A stretch of 64,000 nucleotides of DNA from Pediococcus cellicola (lineage in GTDB: Bacteria > Bacillota > Bacilli > Lactobacillales > Lactobacillaceae). The stretch spans positions 47,850 to 111,849 of the forward strand of contig NZ_JQBR01000008.1 in assembly GCF_001438655.1 (NCBI RefSeq), written 5' to 3'. Below, in pieces: positions 55,407 through 63,920 of the stretch. The notes under the pieces are model-generated. The model made no database searches, was not told the DNA's origin, and saw only the letters and a list, made by a program, of their open reading frames with translations. Position 1 is the stretch's first letter; the number at the start of each line of letters is the position of its first letter. A program made the translations under genes and the position numbers.

Positions 55407-55455
55407 AAGCACATTAAGAAGCTTTGAATTAGTCATGCTAAGGGAGAAAGTACTT

Positions 55456-56769
55456 ATGGGAGAAAAGATTAAGAACTATTTTCAAGTTGATCAGTTACAT
55501 ACAACGGTAAAACGTGAGATGCTGGCAGGTTTCACAACATTTATTTCGATGGCCTACATTCTTTTCGTGAATCCAAGTGTGCTTGGTGCTTCAGGAATGG
55601 ATAAAGGTGCGGTGTTTACAGCAACTGCGCTGGCTAGTGCAATAGGGTGTATTTTAATGGGAGTTTTGGCAAGATATCCCATCGCGACTGCACCGGCACT
55701 GGGTATTAATGCCTTTTTTGCTTATTCGGTATGTATTGGGATGAACATTCCATGGCAAACGGCTTTAGCTGGCGTTTTTGTGGCGTCATTAATTTTTATG
55801 TTAATCACTATTTTTAAATTGCGAGAAATGATTATTAATGCAATTCCGGCAGATTTAAAATATGCCATTTCAAGTGGGATTGGTCTGTTTATTGCCTTTA
55901 TTGGTTTGCATGACGGGGGGCTTATCGTAGCTAACAAATCGACAGTGGTCGGTCTGGGTTCTTTTGCGGTGGCGACTACATGGTTAACGATCTTTGGGTT
56001 GTTATTAACGGCAGTTTTAATGGTTCGTCGAGTTCCAGGAGCCATTTTTATTGGAATGGCCGCAACGGCAATTTTAGGACTTTTGACCAATTTGATTAAG
56101 GCGCCTGCACAGTGGGTTTCAGCTGCGCCAAGTATCAAGTCGACCTTTTTGGTTGGTGTACGGCATATTGGTGATATTAATACGGTTCAGTTGTGGGTTG
56201 TGGTGCTGACGTTCTTGTTGGTGACATTCTTTGATACGGCGGGAACATTAGTTGGTTTGGCTCAGCAGGCTGGATTTATGAAGAATAATAAGATGCCGCG
56301 GGTAGGTAAGGCATTGATGTCAGATTCAACTGCAATGTTGGCAGGTTCAATGTTGGGGACTTCGCCGGTTGGTGCGTTTGTGGAGTCTTCGGCAGGAATT
56401 GCGGTTGGTGGACGAACAGGATTAACGGCGGTAACAACTGGGATTCTGTTTATATTGGGAATGTTTTTCTCACCGTTGTTGACGGTGGTGACGAATCAGG
56501 TGACGGCACCGGCGTTGATTATAGTGGGTGTGTTGATGGCGCAAAATATGAAGCATGTGTCATGGGAAAAGATGGAGATTGCGGTGCCATCATTTCTGAT
56601 TTTGATTGGGATGCCTTTGGCGTATAGTATTTCGGATGGGATTGCGTTGGGATTTATTACGTATCCGATTACGATGATTGCGGCGAAGAGGGGTAAAGAG
56701 GTGCATCCGATTATGTACGGTTTGTTCTTTGTGTTTATTTTCTTCATGTATATTTTGAGTAAGGGATAG
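55456..56769 (+). CDS. Purine (guanine/hypoxanthine or adenine) permease, AzgA/PbuG type
   Basis: This 437-residue transporter of the NCS2/AzgA family has about 12-14 membrane segments. Typical motifs are ATALASAIGCILMG near residue 55, APALGINAFFAY near 80 and FDTAGTLVGLA near 260. The start is the ATG at 55456 after AGGGAGAAAG. The PurBox-like site upstream suggests PurR control. The purine preferred cannot be told. A palindromic repeat begins 4 bp after the stop. Confidence 0.93.
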   Translation: MGEKIKNYFQVDQLHTTVKREMLAGFTTFISMAYILFVNPSVLGASGMDKGAVFTATALASAIGCILMGVLARYPIATAPALGINAFFAYSVCIGMNIPWQTALAGVFVASLIFMLITIFKLREMIINAIPADLKYAISSGIGLFIAFIGLHDGGLIVANKSTVVGLGSFAVATTWLTIFGLLLTAVLMVRRVPGAIFIGMAATAILGLLTNLIKAPAQWVSAAPSIKSTFLVGVRHIGDINTVQLWVVVLTFLLVTFFDTAGTLVGLAQQAGFMKNNKMPRVGKALMSDSTAMLAGSMLGTSPVGAFVESSAGIAVGGRTGLTAVTTGILFILGMFFSPLLTVVTNQVTAPALIIVGVLMAQNMKHVSWEKMEIAVPSFLILIGMPLAYSISDGIALGFITYPITMIAAKRGKEVHPIMYGLFFVFIFFMYILSKG

Positions 56770-56773
56770 AAAA

Positions 56774-56990
56774 GAGTGCGCGAGGCAAAACGGTAAAAGG
56801 CGGAAATTAAGCACAACGGAGGCGGGATCGCGATCCCGTGGGAGTTGTGCTTAATTTCCGCCTTTTGTTTTGCCGAGCGGTCCTAAGGCTCAGTGGAGAA
56901 AAGCAGTGAAGAGGTGATGGAGGCGGGATGGCGATCCCGCATGGAGCCACGTTTAAATGTCCCTTACTGATTTGCGGAGTTGTCCTTAAG
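56774..56990. repeat. Two dispersed copies of the 48.6-kb palindromic repeat
   Basis: The first copy (56774-56899) is a complete hairpin: GCGAGGCAAAACGG... pairs with ...GTTTTGCCGAGCGG around GCGGGATCGCGATCCCG. Arm bases that differ from the 48.6-kb copy change on both sides, keeping the pairing. The second copy (56900-56990) is degenerate, with GGCGGGATGGCGATCCCGC at 56922-56940. The rest, to 57294, contains no recognisable gene. Confidence 0.9.
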
Positions 56991-57294
56991 CAAACAAAAT
57001 AGAAAGGCACAAATTTTCCAAGAAGACAGCTAAAACTTAAAAAATCAGTTTAAAAATTCATAAAGAAAGAATCTTGTTACAGGCATTTTACTTGTCATGT
57101 GGGCGGTTGGGGTGTTAATGTAATAAATAACGGTTGCTAAATTATAAGTAGTAACCAGACAAAGGTATTTTGGTACGACATATCATTTTTGAAGGGAAGA
57201 GCGCGGCTGCAAAAAATTATTCATTTTTGAATCATTGATATTTCGTATCTCATTGAAGCCTTTGTTGAGAAACAAAAGGAAAGAGGGTTTTACA

Positions 57295-57477
57295 ATGAGA
57301 TTTGGAAACTTTAGTAATCAGGATTATCGCATTGCTTTGGATACAAAAACACAGTTATTCTGGGCTAGCGATAAAAATGATCCAAGTATTAAAGCAAGTG
57401 GTGTTACCATCACAGAAGCACTTAACAAGTTATACGAAAAAACTAATGGTCAAGTACACCAACAGTACGCAAACTAA
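57295..57477 (+). CDS. Small protein of unknown function (60 aa)
   Basis: A short soluble protein starting at the ATG at 57295 after AAAGAGGG. It contains DYRIALDTKTQLFWASDKND and an amphipathic C-terminal helix. The frame is open 20 codons further upstream but without a ribosome site. A terminator follows. Function unknown. Confidence 0.7.
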   Translation: MRFGNFSNQDYRIALDTKTQLFWASDKNDPSIKASGVTITEALNKLYEKTNGQVHQQYAN

Positions 57478-57537
57478 ATAGAAATTCGAGGTCTAGCAAT
57501 TTTGAATGCTGATGATTCCGGTTCGGGTAACAAGTTC

Positions 57538-57595
57538 AATTCCCCTGGAATAAGTTGATACGTAGGTATTAAACTTATTCTAGAGGAATTTTTTG
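57538..57595 (+). terminator. Terminator after the 57295 gene
   Basis: AATTCC.CT.GAATAAGTT / AACTTATTC.AG.GGAATT is followed by TTTT. Confidence 0.8.
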
Positions 57596-57686
57596 ATACC
57601 TTGGTTACTTGAAACTAGCGATGGAGATATGGTTCAATGAATAAGTTATAAGTAGCATATGGATTATATGAAATTGGAGAATAAAG

Positions 57687-58556
57687 ATGACAGCGAAGAA
57701 AAAATTTTATGCCGTTGCTAAAGGCAAGCAAACTGGTATTTTTACAGATTGGAATACCACAAAAGCGCTGGTTCAGGGATATGCTGGTGCGCGCTATAAG
57801 GGCTTTGCTACACGACAAGAAGCGCAATCTTGGTTGGACGAAGGTGGGCCGCGGATAGCAAAGGCCCCTTCTAAAACGGCAACGCTCTCAGGTGAGTCCA
57901 CAAAAGAGCCTACCGAGGCTATTGTGGTGTATACGGATGGTGGTTCGCGTAATACAGGTAATGTTAACGGTGGTCATGTGAAGAAGCAGGACAAGGCTGC
58001 GTGGGCCTATCTCATTGAGATTGCTGGACAACAGCATTCGGACTCACAAGGAGAGTACGGAGCAACCAATAATCGAATGGAAATTATGGCCCTTATCCAA
58101 GCGCTAACTTGGCTCAAAGACAATGGGAAAGCTACCCAGGAAGTTGCCATTGTGGCTGATTCGCGCTACGTGTTAAATGCCATTCAAAAAAATTGGATAG
58201 TCGGGTGGAAACGTCGTGGTTGGCAACGTAGTGGTAATCAACCGTTGGCTAATCGTGAGTTATGGCAAGAACTCGATCGTTTATTGGCTCAGTTTCCACA
58301 TCTACATTATTACTGGACAAAAGGACATGCTACGAATGCAGGCAATGTCTTCGTGGACCAATTGTTGAATCAAACGATGGATCGGATGACCAATGAAAAT
58401 ACTCAGACATCGTCTTTCACTGCCCGGGTAAATGATCGATCCACAGATAAGACCGACAAAGCGGCAATAAAAAATAACGTCGTACCGAAAAGCCAGCAGC
58501 AATCGGTCGACGCCATTAAAAAAAGTTTGGAAAAATTAGAGTGGTATAACGATTAA
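57687..58556 (+). CDS. rnhA: Ribonuclease HI with N-terminal hybrid-binding domain
   Basis: This enzyme cleaves RNA in RNA-DNA hybrids. It has 289 residues. The N-terminal hybrid-binding (caulimovirus viroplasmin-like) domain covers about 5-50 (YAVAKGKQTGIFTDW). The RNase H domain, about 75-230, has the acidic residues in VVYTDGGS, NNRMEIMAL, VADSRYV and VFVDQLLN. A polar C-terminal tail of about 55 residues is extra. It converges with the acetyltransferase gene, overlapping by 4 bp. Confidence 0.93.
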   Translation: MTAKKKFYAVAKGKQTGIFTDWNTTKALVQGYAGARYKGFATRQEAQSWLDEGGPRIAKAPSKTATLSGESTKEPTEAIVVYTDGGSRNTGNVNGGHVKKQDKAAWAYLIEIAGQQHSDSQGEYGATNNRMEIMALIQALTWLKDNGKATQEVAIVADSRYVLNAIQKNWIVGWKRRGWQRSGNQPLANRELWQELDRLLAQFPHLHYYWTKGHATNAGNVFVDQLLNQTMDRMTNENTQTSSFTARVNDRSTDKTDKAAIKNNVVPKSQQQSVDAIKKSLEKLEWYND

Positions 58557-59086
58557 GCTTCATTATTAGGCGCATTTAGATAAAATCTAAGGGTGCCTTT
58601 TTCATTAGTGTCGGTCTTATCAAGCTGGAAATGGTTCTTTTTTAAAACAGCTTGAGAAGCGCCGTTTTTAGCTTGGGTTATGGCGTATAAACTTTTGAGA
58701 CCAAGTTCCGCAAAAGCAAATGAACTCATATGTCCTAAGACTTCAGACATAATACCTTGATTTTGTTGATCGGCAAGCACTTCGAATCTAATCTCTGCAG
58801 TGTTTTTTTGGTCATTAAAATGCCAAATGCAAAGAGTGCCTAAAAATTTGTCAGTCCGACGATCTAAAATTCCCCAGAGTAACGCCTCATTATTCATGAT
58901 GGCGTGCATGGTTCGATTGACATACGTAGCTGTTTGTTCAATGTCTTCGTCAATGTCACGTCCACTTAATGCGGCAATTTTTTTATCATGTCGTAGTTCA
59001 AAAATATCTTTAACTTTAGAAGCAGTCAGCCAATCTAATGTAAAATGGGGGGTTAAAATTGGATGGTACTTTTCAAACTTTTCCAT
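58553..59086 (-). CDS. GNAT acetyltransferase, RimJ/RimL type
   Basis: This 177-residue GNAT protein resembles the RimJ/RimL group that acetylates protein N-termini or small amines. The motif LADQQNQGIMSEVLGHM near residues 108-124 is the acetyl-CoA loop region, with the Q/G-x-x pattern slightly degenerate. A GAGGAGAC site precedes the ATG. The substrate is unknown. Confidence 0.87.
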   Translation of the reverse strand: MEKFEKYHPILTPHFTLDWLTASKVKDIFELRHDKKIAALSGRDIDEDIEQTATYVNRTMHAIMNNEALLWGILDRRTDKFLGTLCIWHFNDQKNTAEIRFEVLADQQNQGIMSEVLGHMSSFAFAELGLKSLYAITQAKNGASQAVLKKNHFQLDKTDTNEKGTLRFYLNAPNNEA

Positions 59087-59213
59087 AATGAGTCTCCTCG
59101 TCTGTTTGTATTCTTAATCATAGCATAACCCATTTTCGGTGCCTGCCAAGTATTTTTGCTTGGATTATTTATTGGAAGCGAATACAATGAGCATAAAAAG
59201 GGGATGAATGGGT

Positions 59214-59594
59214 ATGAATATTACATTTGATACGGCATCTGCAGAAAAAGTTAAGGCACATATGGATGACAACAAACAGTTGCTCCTTACATTTGAGGAT
59301 GGTGTTGGTAAGTATTCACAACACGCAATGATTCATATGCAAGTGCAGTTTACAATTAATATTGTGGATAAGGATGCCCCAGTTGAGGGGTATAATGCGG
59401 TAGTTCATTCTAATATTGGTGATCTGTTGATTAAGGATTATTCCGCAGAAGATTTAGAAGAAAATATGTCGATTAAATTTAATGCTCATCAAGGCACATT
59501 GCAACTCAGCGGTGATGGCGGCCTAATTGATGATAACGTTGGTTTTATTGATTTTACTGATAAAAATGGTATTAAGAATAATCCCGCTAAGTAA
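59214..59594 (+). CDS. HesB/IscA-like iron-sulfur biosynthesis family protein
   Basis: This protein of about 126 residues resembles the Fe-S biosynthesis (YqkB-like) family in its N-terminus MNITFDTASAEKVKAHM and strand pattern. The cysteine residues of true A-type carriers are absent, so a classical cluster-carrier role is unlikely. I favour the ATG at 59214. The ATG at 59208 is also possible. Monocistronic. Confidence 0.7.
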   Translation: MNITFDTASAEKVKAHMDDNKQLLLTFEDGVGKYSQHAMIHMQVQFTINIVDKDAPVEGYNAVVHSNIGDLLIKDYSAEDLEENMSIKFNAHQGTLQLSGDGGLIDDNVGFIDFTDKNGIKNNPAK

Positions 59595-59754
59595 ATGTGT
59601 CACTCGAAAACTGACAATGAAGACGTGCTAATGAGCGATCTTCATTGTTAGTTTTTAGTTACTGAAAATTTACTGAAACAATCCTAGTAGCGTGGCTTGT
59701 TCAGAGCCGAGGACTCCTGTAAAATGGAGGGGTTACGTACAGGGAGGTGTTCAT

Positions 59755-60963
59755 GTGGATGAACGGTTAAAAAAAGAATTTAGTTGGCCCTTATTTTTGA
59801 GCCCCTTTGTATCACGATTAGGTGATGCTTTATTTGTGTTTGGGCTAAATTGGTTCATTGTCAAGGCTACTGGGCATGCATCTTTACTAGGAATTGTGCA
59901 AGGTATTGGGGGCATAATTTTGGTGGCTGGTGATCTATTTGCAGGACCATTAGTCGATAAATATAATCGAAAATTAATTATGCTACTTGCTGACGCCATT
60001 AGCTTTTTTGCTTGTCTAGGGATGGCAGCGGTCATGGATGTGAATGAACCTGTTTTTTACCAGCTGGTCTTACTAACTTGTGTCATTGATATTGGTTTGG
60101 CATTTAATTTTCCGGCTGCAAAGGCGGTCGTTCCGGAAATTATTCGGCATGATAAACTTTCTATTTTTAATTCTTGGTCAAATACTGGTCTGACCCTAGC
60201 TGACATTATCGCACCCTTATTGGGGGGCTTTTTACTCACGTTGCATTGGATCGACTTTCGGTCGTTTTTGATGATCAACGCGATATCGTTTTTACTATCC
60301 TTTATCTTTACTTGGGTTCTCAAGTATGTCCCGGAACAAAAGCATGATAAAGAAAGTATGCCTGTCTTTAAGAGTCTGGCAAATGGGCTTGGTTATGTCC
60401 GCAATAATCAAGATGTTTTCCGGTTAATCATTTTTGATGCTATTTTAGCGGCGATGTACGCCGGTTTTACACTTTTACTTCCATATGATGTGGACCGTTA
60501 TTATCATGGCGATGAGCGGCTGTACAGTTACGTGTTGACCCTGGTGGCGGTCGGGGGCCTGCTTGGTGGCTTGTCACTAGTACTGAATAAGCAAAAACCC
60601 AAAATTAAACATAACTATCAAGATGCCTTTATTTTAGGAATGGCGTTAATTATTACCGGAGTGTGGGTGAACTATCAGGTGTTATTAGTAATGGCACTCA
60701 TTTATGGTTTCTACACTTCCCGAATGAGTATACGAATGATGACGATTGTGCAAAATGTGACGGAAATCGCCTATTTGGGGCGTGTGTTTTCTATTTGGTT
60801 CCTCTGTTTTGATAGTATGCACCCGTTTGGTTCCTTTATTTTCGGGTTTATTTCGGACTGGTTTAACCACGGGACGTTTTTCGTGCTCGGGGGATTAGTA
60901 CTTTTCGGCCTATTGGTCGTATACTTAATGGGAAGAACGCCAGACCGAAAGAAGGTGTCATAA
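59755..60963 (+). CDS. MFS transporter
   Basis: This 402-residue major facilitator has about 12 membrane segments. The loop motif DKYNRKLIMLLAD near residue 66 corresponds to the conserved cytoplasmic loop 2-3 of the superfamily. It resembles the MFS_3 group of exporters. The start is the GTG at 59755, 7 bp after AGGGAGG. The stop overlaps the next ATG by one base, so it is coupled to the repeat protein that follows. Substrate unknown. Confidence 0.88.
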   Translation: MDERLKKEFSWPLFLSPFVSRLGDALFVFGLNWFIVKATGHASLLGIVQGIGGIILVAGDLFAGPLVDKYNRKLIMLLADAISFFACLGMAAVMDVNEPVFYQLVLLTCVIDIGLAFNFPAAKAVVPEIIRHDKLSIFNSWSNTGLTLADIIAPLLGGFLLTLHWIDFRSFLMINAISFLLSFIFTWVLKYVPEQKHDKESMPVFKSLANGLGYVRNNQDVFRLIIFDAILAAMYAGFTLLLPYDVDRYYHGDERLYSYVLTLVAVGGLLGGLSLVLNKQKPKIKHNYQDAFILGMALIITGVWVNYQVLLVMALIYGFYTSRMSIRMMTIVQNVTEIAYLGRVFSIWFLCFDSMHPFGSFIFGFISDWFNHGTFFVLGGLVLFGLLVVYLMGRTPDRKKVS

Positions 60964-62129
60964 TGGATTCAATCTTGTATGATTTGGAATTTGCTAAGAA
61001 CGATCAACGTCTTGCCAATGTGTTTCCTAAGGCACAAGAGACGTTTTACACAGGCTTTGTAAATAGTATCGGAGCTGACGGTGTTATTCTCAATACTTTT
61101 GATGATACGGGACAAGCTGATGGTGCAGTCTATATCCAATTTGACGCCATTGATAATGTTGAATATGACAGTCCGGATCTTAATAATATGGCTGAGATGA
61201 TTCAAATGGCCGAGGATGATCATTTGTTTATGGCCACAGAAAATATTCCTAACTTTGATGCCACTAGTGATTTAATCAAACAGGTTGTTGAGGCAGCTTA
61301 TCAAAGCAAACAATTCATCGTTTTAACAAGAAGTGATTTGCAAAATTATCAAGAAGGTTCAGTTGTAGCGGTGCATGAAAATGAGTTTGAAATGCATTTG
61401 GTTGACAAGTTTAATTTGGCTCATTTAGTGGAAACCAAGGTTAAGTATACAGAAGCAGAAATCGTGGAATTTTCAGGCCGTGAATTGGAAGTTGAAACGT
61501 CAACCTGGCCTAAGATTGCAAATGAAACACCAGGGTCACGGCTCATGGTGACCGATGAAAGCAATTTTTATAAGGTGTTAAAAGCAGCTGAGGAAAAACA
61601 GAGCTTGGTTTCAATTAATGATGAGACGAAATCTTCAAATTTCTTTGTGGGAACGATTAATGCGGTCAATGAACATGAGGTGCTCTGTAATTTGGTAGAC
61701 ATGGCGGGGCAATTCGGCGGTTATTCATTGATTCGAATGGATACGATCGCTAGTATAACCTTGCGTTCAGATTATTTGAAGGTTGTTGAAGCTTTTATTG
61801 CGTATCAAAAAGCGCACCACACCTTTGTTCAGCCTATTTTAAACGAAGAGCGTCTTTTTGATGCTACCGATAATTTATTTTTGGCTTTAATAAAACAAGC
61901 AGCCACTTTTTCACGCGTCTTGAGTGTGACCTTGCTGACGGGTGCCCATGATATGGGCTACATTTCAGAGTTAAACGATAAAACTTTCCGCTTTCATGTC
62001 GTTGAGACAGATTTATATGTGGATCAAACTGGCGTGGAGATTAATGTTGAAGATGTGGATGAAATCTCCTTTGATTTCTTAAATGCTGTACTGCTTGAAA
62101 ATCATCTACGAGATAAAGGCATTTTGTAG
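60963..62129 (+). CDS. Protein with four internal beta-type repeats, unknown function
   Basis: This 388-residue acidic, cytoplasmic protein has four internal repeats of about 95 residues. Each contains G-[FVI]-[VI]..x(6)..[ND]..VD followed by a hydrophobic strand and I..I...S..YL. Examples are GFVNSIGADGVILNTF near 32, GSVVAVHENEFEMHLVD near 125, GTINAVNEHEVLCNLVD near 228 and GYISELNDKTFRFHVVE near 327. The pattern recalls small barrel (LSm or SH3-like) folds. That is inference. It is translationally coupled to the MFS gene and followed 12 bp later by the macrodomain gene. Confidence 0.8.
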   Translation: MDSILYDLEFAKNDQRLANVFPKAQETFYTGFVNSIGADGVILNTFDDTGQADGAVYIQFDAIDNVEYDSPDLNNMAEMIQMAEDDHLFMATENIPNFDATSDLIKQVVEAAYQSKQFIVLTRSDLQNYQEGSVVAVHENEFEMHLVDKFNLAHLVETKVKYTEAEIVEFSGRELEVETSTWPKIANETPGSRLMVTDESNFYKVLKAAEEKQSLVSINDETKSSNFFVGTINAVNEHEVLCNLVDMAGQFGGYSLIRMDTIASITLRSDYLKVVEAFIAYQKAHHTFVQPILNEERLFDATDNLFLALIKQAATFSRVLSVTLLTGAHDMGYISELNDKTFRFHVVETDLYVDQTGVEINVEDVDEISFDFLNAVLLENHLRDKGIL

Positions 62130-62141
62130 GAAGGTGAAATG

Positions 62142-62645
62142 ATGGGTTTTAAAGTTATTCGCGGTGACATTACCAAAATGAGCGTGGATGCCATTGTCAA
62201 CGCGGCTAATACCACGCTGCTTGGTGGCGGTGGGGTAGATGGCGCTATTCACCGTGCGGCTGGGCCTGAGTTGTTAGCGGCGTGTCGACGATTACATGGG
62301 TGCCAAACCGGCGAGGCTAAAATTACGCCAGGATTCCAATTGCCAGCAAAATTTGTGATTCACACACCGGGGCCTGTTTGGCGTGGTGGACAGCATAATG
62401 AAGCACAATTGCTACACAATAGTTATTTAAATAGTTTAAAATTAGCGGATCAGAATCAGTGTACGAGTGTGGCTTTTCCATCGATTAGCACAGGTGTTTA
62501 TCGATTTCCATTGCAAGACGGTGCAAAAATTGCGGTCAAAACGATTCAAAGTTTTTTAGCCACCGCTCAAAATGTTAAGACAGTCACGATGGTTTGTTTT
62601 GATAATGATACTTATCAGGCTTATTTGACTGCTAGTCGTGCATAA
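62142..62645 (+). CDS. Macrodomain protein, O-acetyl-ADP-ribose deacetylase type
   Basis: This single-macrodomain enzyme of about 167 residues is expected to remove acetyl or ADP-ribosyl groups. The binding-loop motifs are GDITKMSVDAIVNAANTTLLGGGGVDGAIH near the N-terminus (catalytic Asn and Asp region, positions about 7-36) and PSISTGVYRFP near residue 110. The ATG at 62139 is an alternative start. The gene follows the MFS and repeat-protein genes at short spacing. Confidence 0.92.
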   Translation: MGFKVIRGDITKMSVDAIVNAANTTLLGGGGVDGAIHRAAGPELLAACRRLHGCQTGEAKITPGFQLPAKFVIHTPGPVWRGGQHNEAQLLHNSYLNSLKLADQNQCTSVAFPSISTGVYRFPLQDGAKIAVKTIQSFLATAQNVKTVTMVCFDNDTYQAYLTASRA

Positions 62646-62652
62646 ACGCATA

Positions 62653-62700
62653 AAAGCTAAACCAGTTACCCTCTCTAAAGAGGGCCGGTTTAGCTTTTTT
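62653..62700 (+). terminator. Terminator after the macrodomain gene
   Basis: AAAGCTAAACC..CCCTCT / AGAGGG..GGTTTAGCTTT is followed by TTTTT. Confidence 0.92.
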
Positions 62701-62835
62701 GGTTGGATCGTTTTTGAGCTGGAGTGTCAGAGTTATACAATCAATCTTTAAGAAGTAATCAGAGTTTGGGCGGCTTACGTGCTCGTCTTTTCTCTACTTA
62801 TATTTGAAAAACGACTTAATTAGTGCCGTTTACTT

Positions 62836-63024
62836 TTATTTATGATCTCTCATAAAATTATTGATTCTTTGAATATCGTCCGTAGTGGGCGTATACGAAT
62901 TAATCTTAATGTTATGAATTTTTTCTACCGATAAATGAGTGCCAAATGCCACATCTGCATCTGTTAAATCATGCTTCTTTTGATAGTTAACGATTTCTTC
63001 AGCAAGTTTTGTTAAATCATTCAT
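62836..63024 (-). CDS. Small helical protein (62 aa), possible HTH-like
   Basis: This small, charged, helical protein has a strong AGGAGG site 7 bp before its ATG. The spacing of DADVAFGTHLSVEKIHNIK resembles a minimal XRE-type helix-turn-helix, and similar short proteins are widespread in lactobacilli without a known role. It is transcribed alone. Between 62701 and 62835 there is nothing else recognisable. Confidence 0.75.
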   Translation of the reverse strand: MNDLTKLAEEIVNYQKKHDLTDADVAFGTHLSVEKIHNIKINSYTPTTDDIQRINNFMRDHK

Positions 63025-63170
63025 TACTAATCCTCCTAATGTGAACCTTTACATTTAATGTACCATAGTTGGAGACAAAATGAACATAATATTGTCCATT
63101 TTCTGAAGAAATTCGTCAGGCATCGCTAGATTTGTTATAATGCTCTTCAAGAGGGATTGAGGTGAGAAGC

Positions 63171-63851
63171 ATGAAATATCAAAATTTATTGTTTGATGTG
63201 GATGACACACTACTGGATTTCAAAGCGGCTGAAAAACAAGCACTCAAGGGCTTATTTAATGAAATTCAGTACCCGCTAACTGATGAGATTGTGAGTTATT
63301 TTCGGGTTTTAAACGATAAAATGTGGCAAAGATTTGAACTTGGTCAATTAGACCGCCGAACCTTAGTCAACACACGATTTACAAAGCTATTTGCGCACTT
63401 AAATGAAGATGTGGATGGTACCAAATATGAAAGAATATATCGTGAATTTTTGAATCAAGGGCACCAGCTGGAACCTCATGCACGGGAATTATTAAATAGT
63501 TTGCAGGACCAGTTTAATTTATTTATTGTTTCCAATGGAATTGCTTCGGTGCAGGAACATCGGCTCAATGATTCAGGATTGATGAATTACTTTAACCATG
63601 TGTTTGTTTCCGAGGAGGTTGGTTTTCAAAAACCAAGAATTGAGTTCTTTGATTATGTGGCGAAGGCTATTGCCGGATTTACGCCGAAAAATTCGCTGAT
63701 CATTGGAGATTCGTTAACGTCGGATATTCAGGGTGGTAAAAATGCTGGGATTGACTCGGTATGGTTTAATCCAGCATTACAGCCAAATCATTCGACGGTG
63801 AGTCCTACATATCAAATTGATGATTTATTGGATTTGAGGGAAATCGTATAA
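63171..63851 (+). CDS. HAD-superfamily phosphatase, YjjG-type pyrimidine nucleotidase
   Basis: This 226-residue HAD hydrolase has motif I FDVDDTLLDF near residue 8, motif II Ser in IVSNGI near 120, Lys in the EVGFQKPR context near 155 and motif IV GDSLTSDIQGG near 186. The architecture and QKPRIEFFDY fit the YjjG/YfnB group that dephosphorylates noncanonical pyrimidine nucleotides. The start is the ATG at 63171 after GAGGTGAG. Confidence 0.9.
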   Translation: MKYQNLLFDVDDTLLDFKAAEKQALKGLFNEIQYPLTDEIVSYFRVLNDKMWQRFELGQLDRRTLVNTRFTKLFAHLNEDVDGTKYERIYREFLNQGHQLEPHARELLNSLQDQFNLFIVSNGIASVQEHRLNDSGLMNYFNHVFVSEEVGFQKPRIEFFDYVAKAIAGFTPKNSLIIGDSLTSDIQGGKNAGIDSVWFNPALQPNHSTVSPTYQIDDLLDLREIV

Positions 63852-63854
63852 AGT

Positions 63855-63920
63855 AAGCGAAGCAAATCAAAAAATTGAGGAATTTGCAGAGTTGTCCTCC
63901 TCTCGGTGGAGAAATGGACG
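63855..63920. repeat. Decayed copy of the palindromic repeat
   Basis: GCGAAGCAAATC ... TTTGCAGAGTTGTCCTCC-CTCGGTGGA follows the skeleton of the 48.6-kb unit ends (GCGAGGCAAGTC ... TTGCCGAGCGGTCCTAAAGCTCAGTGGA) but lacks the GCGGGATCGCGATCCCGC centre. It begins 4 bp after the HAD stop, as the other copies do relative to their genes. Confidence 0.5.

Noticed and set aside
55722..56816. Antisense frames inside the purine permease gene
   Set aside because: Same reason: mirror frames of a hydrophobic transporter with no ribosome sites.
56807..57010. 67-codon minus-strand frame in the repeat region
   Set aside because: It is composed of the palindromic repeat itself and is not conserved between copies.
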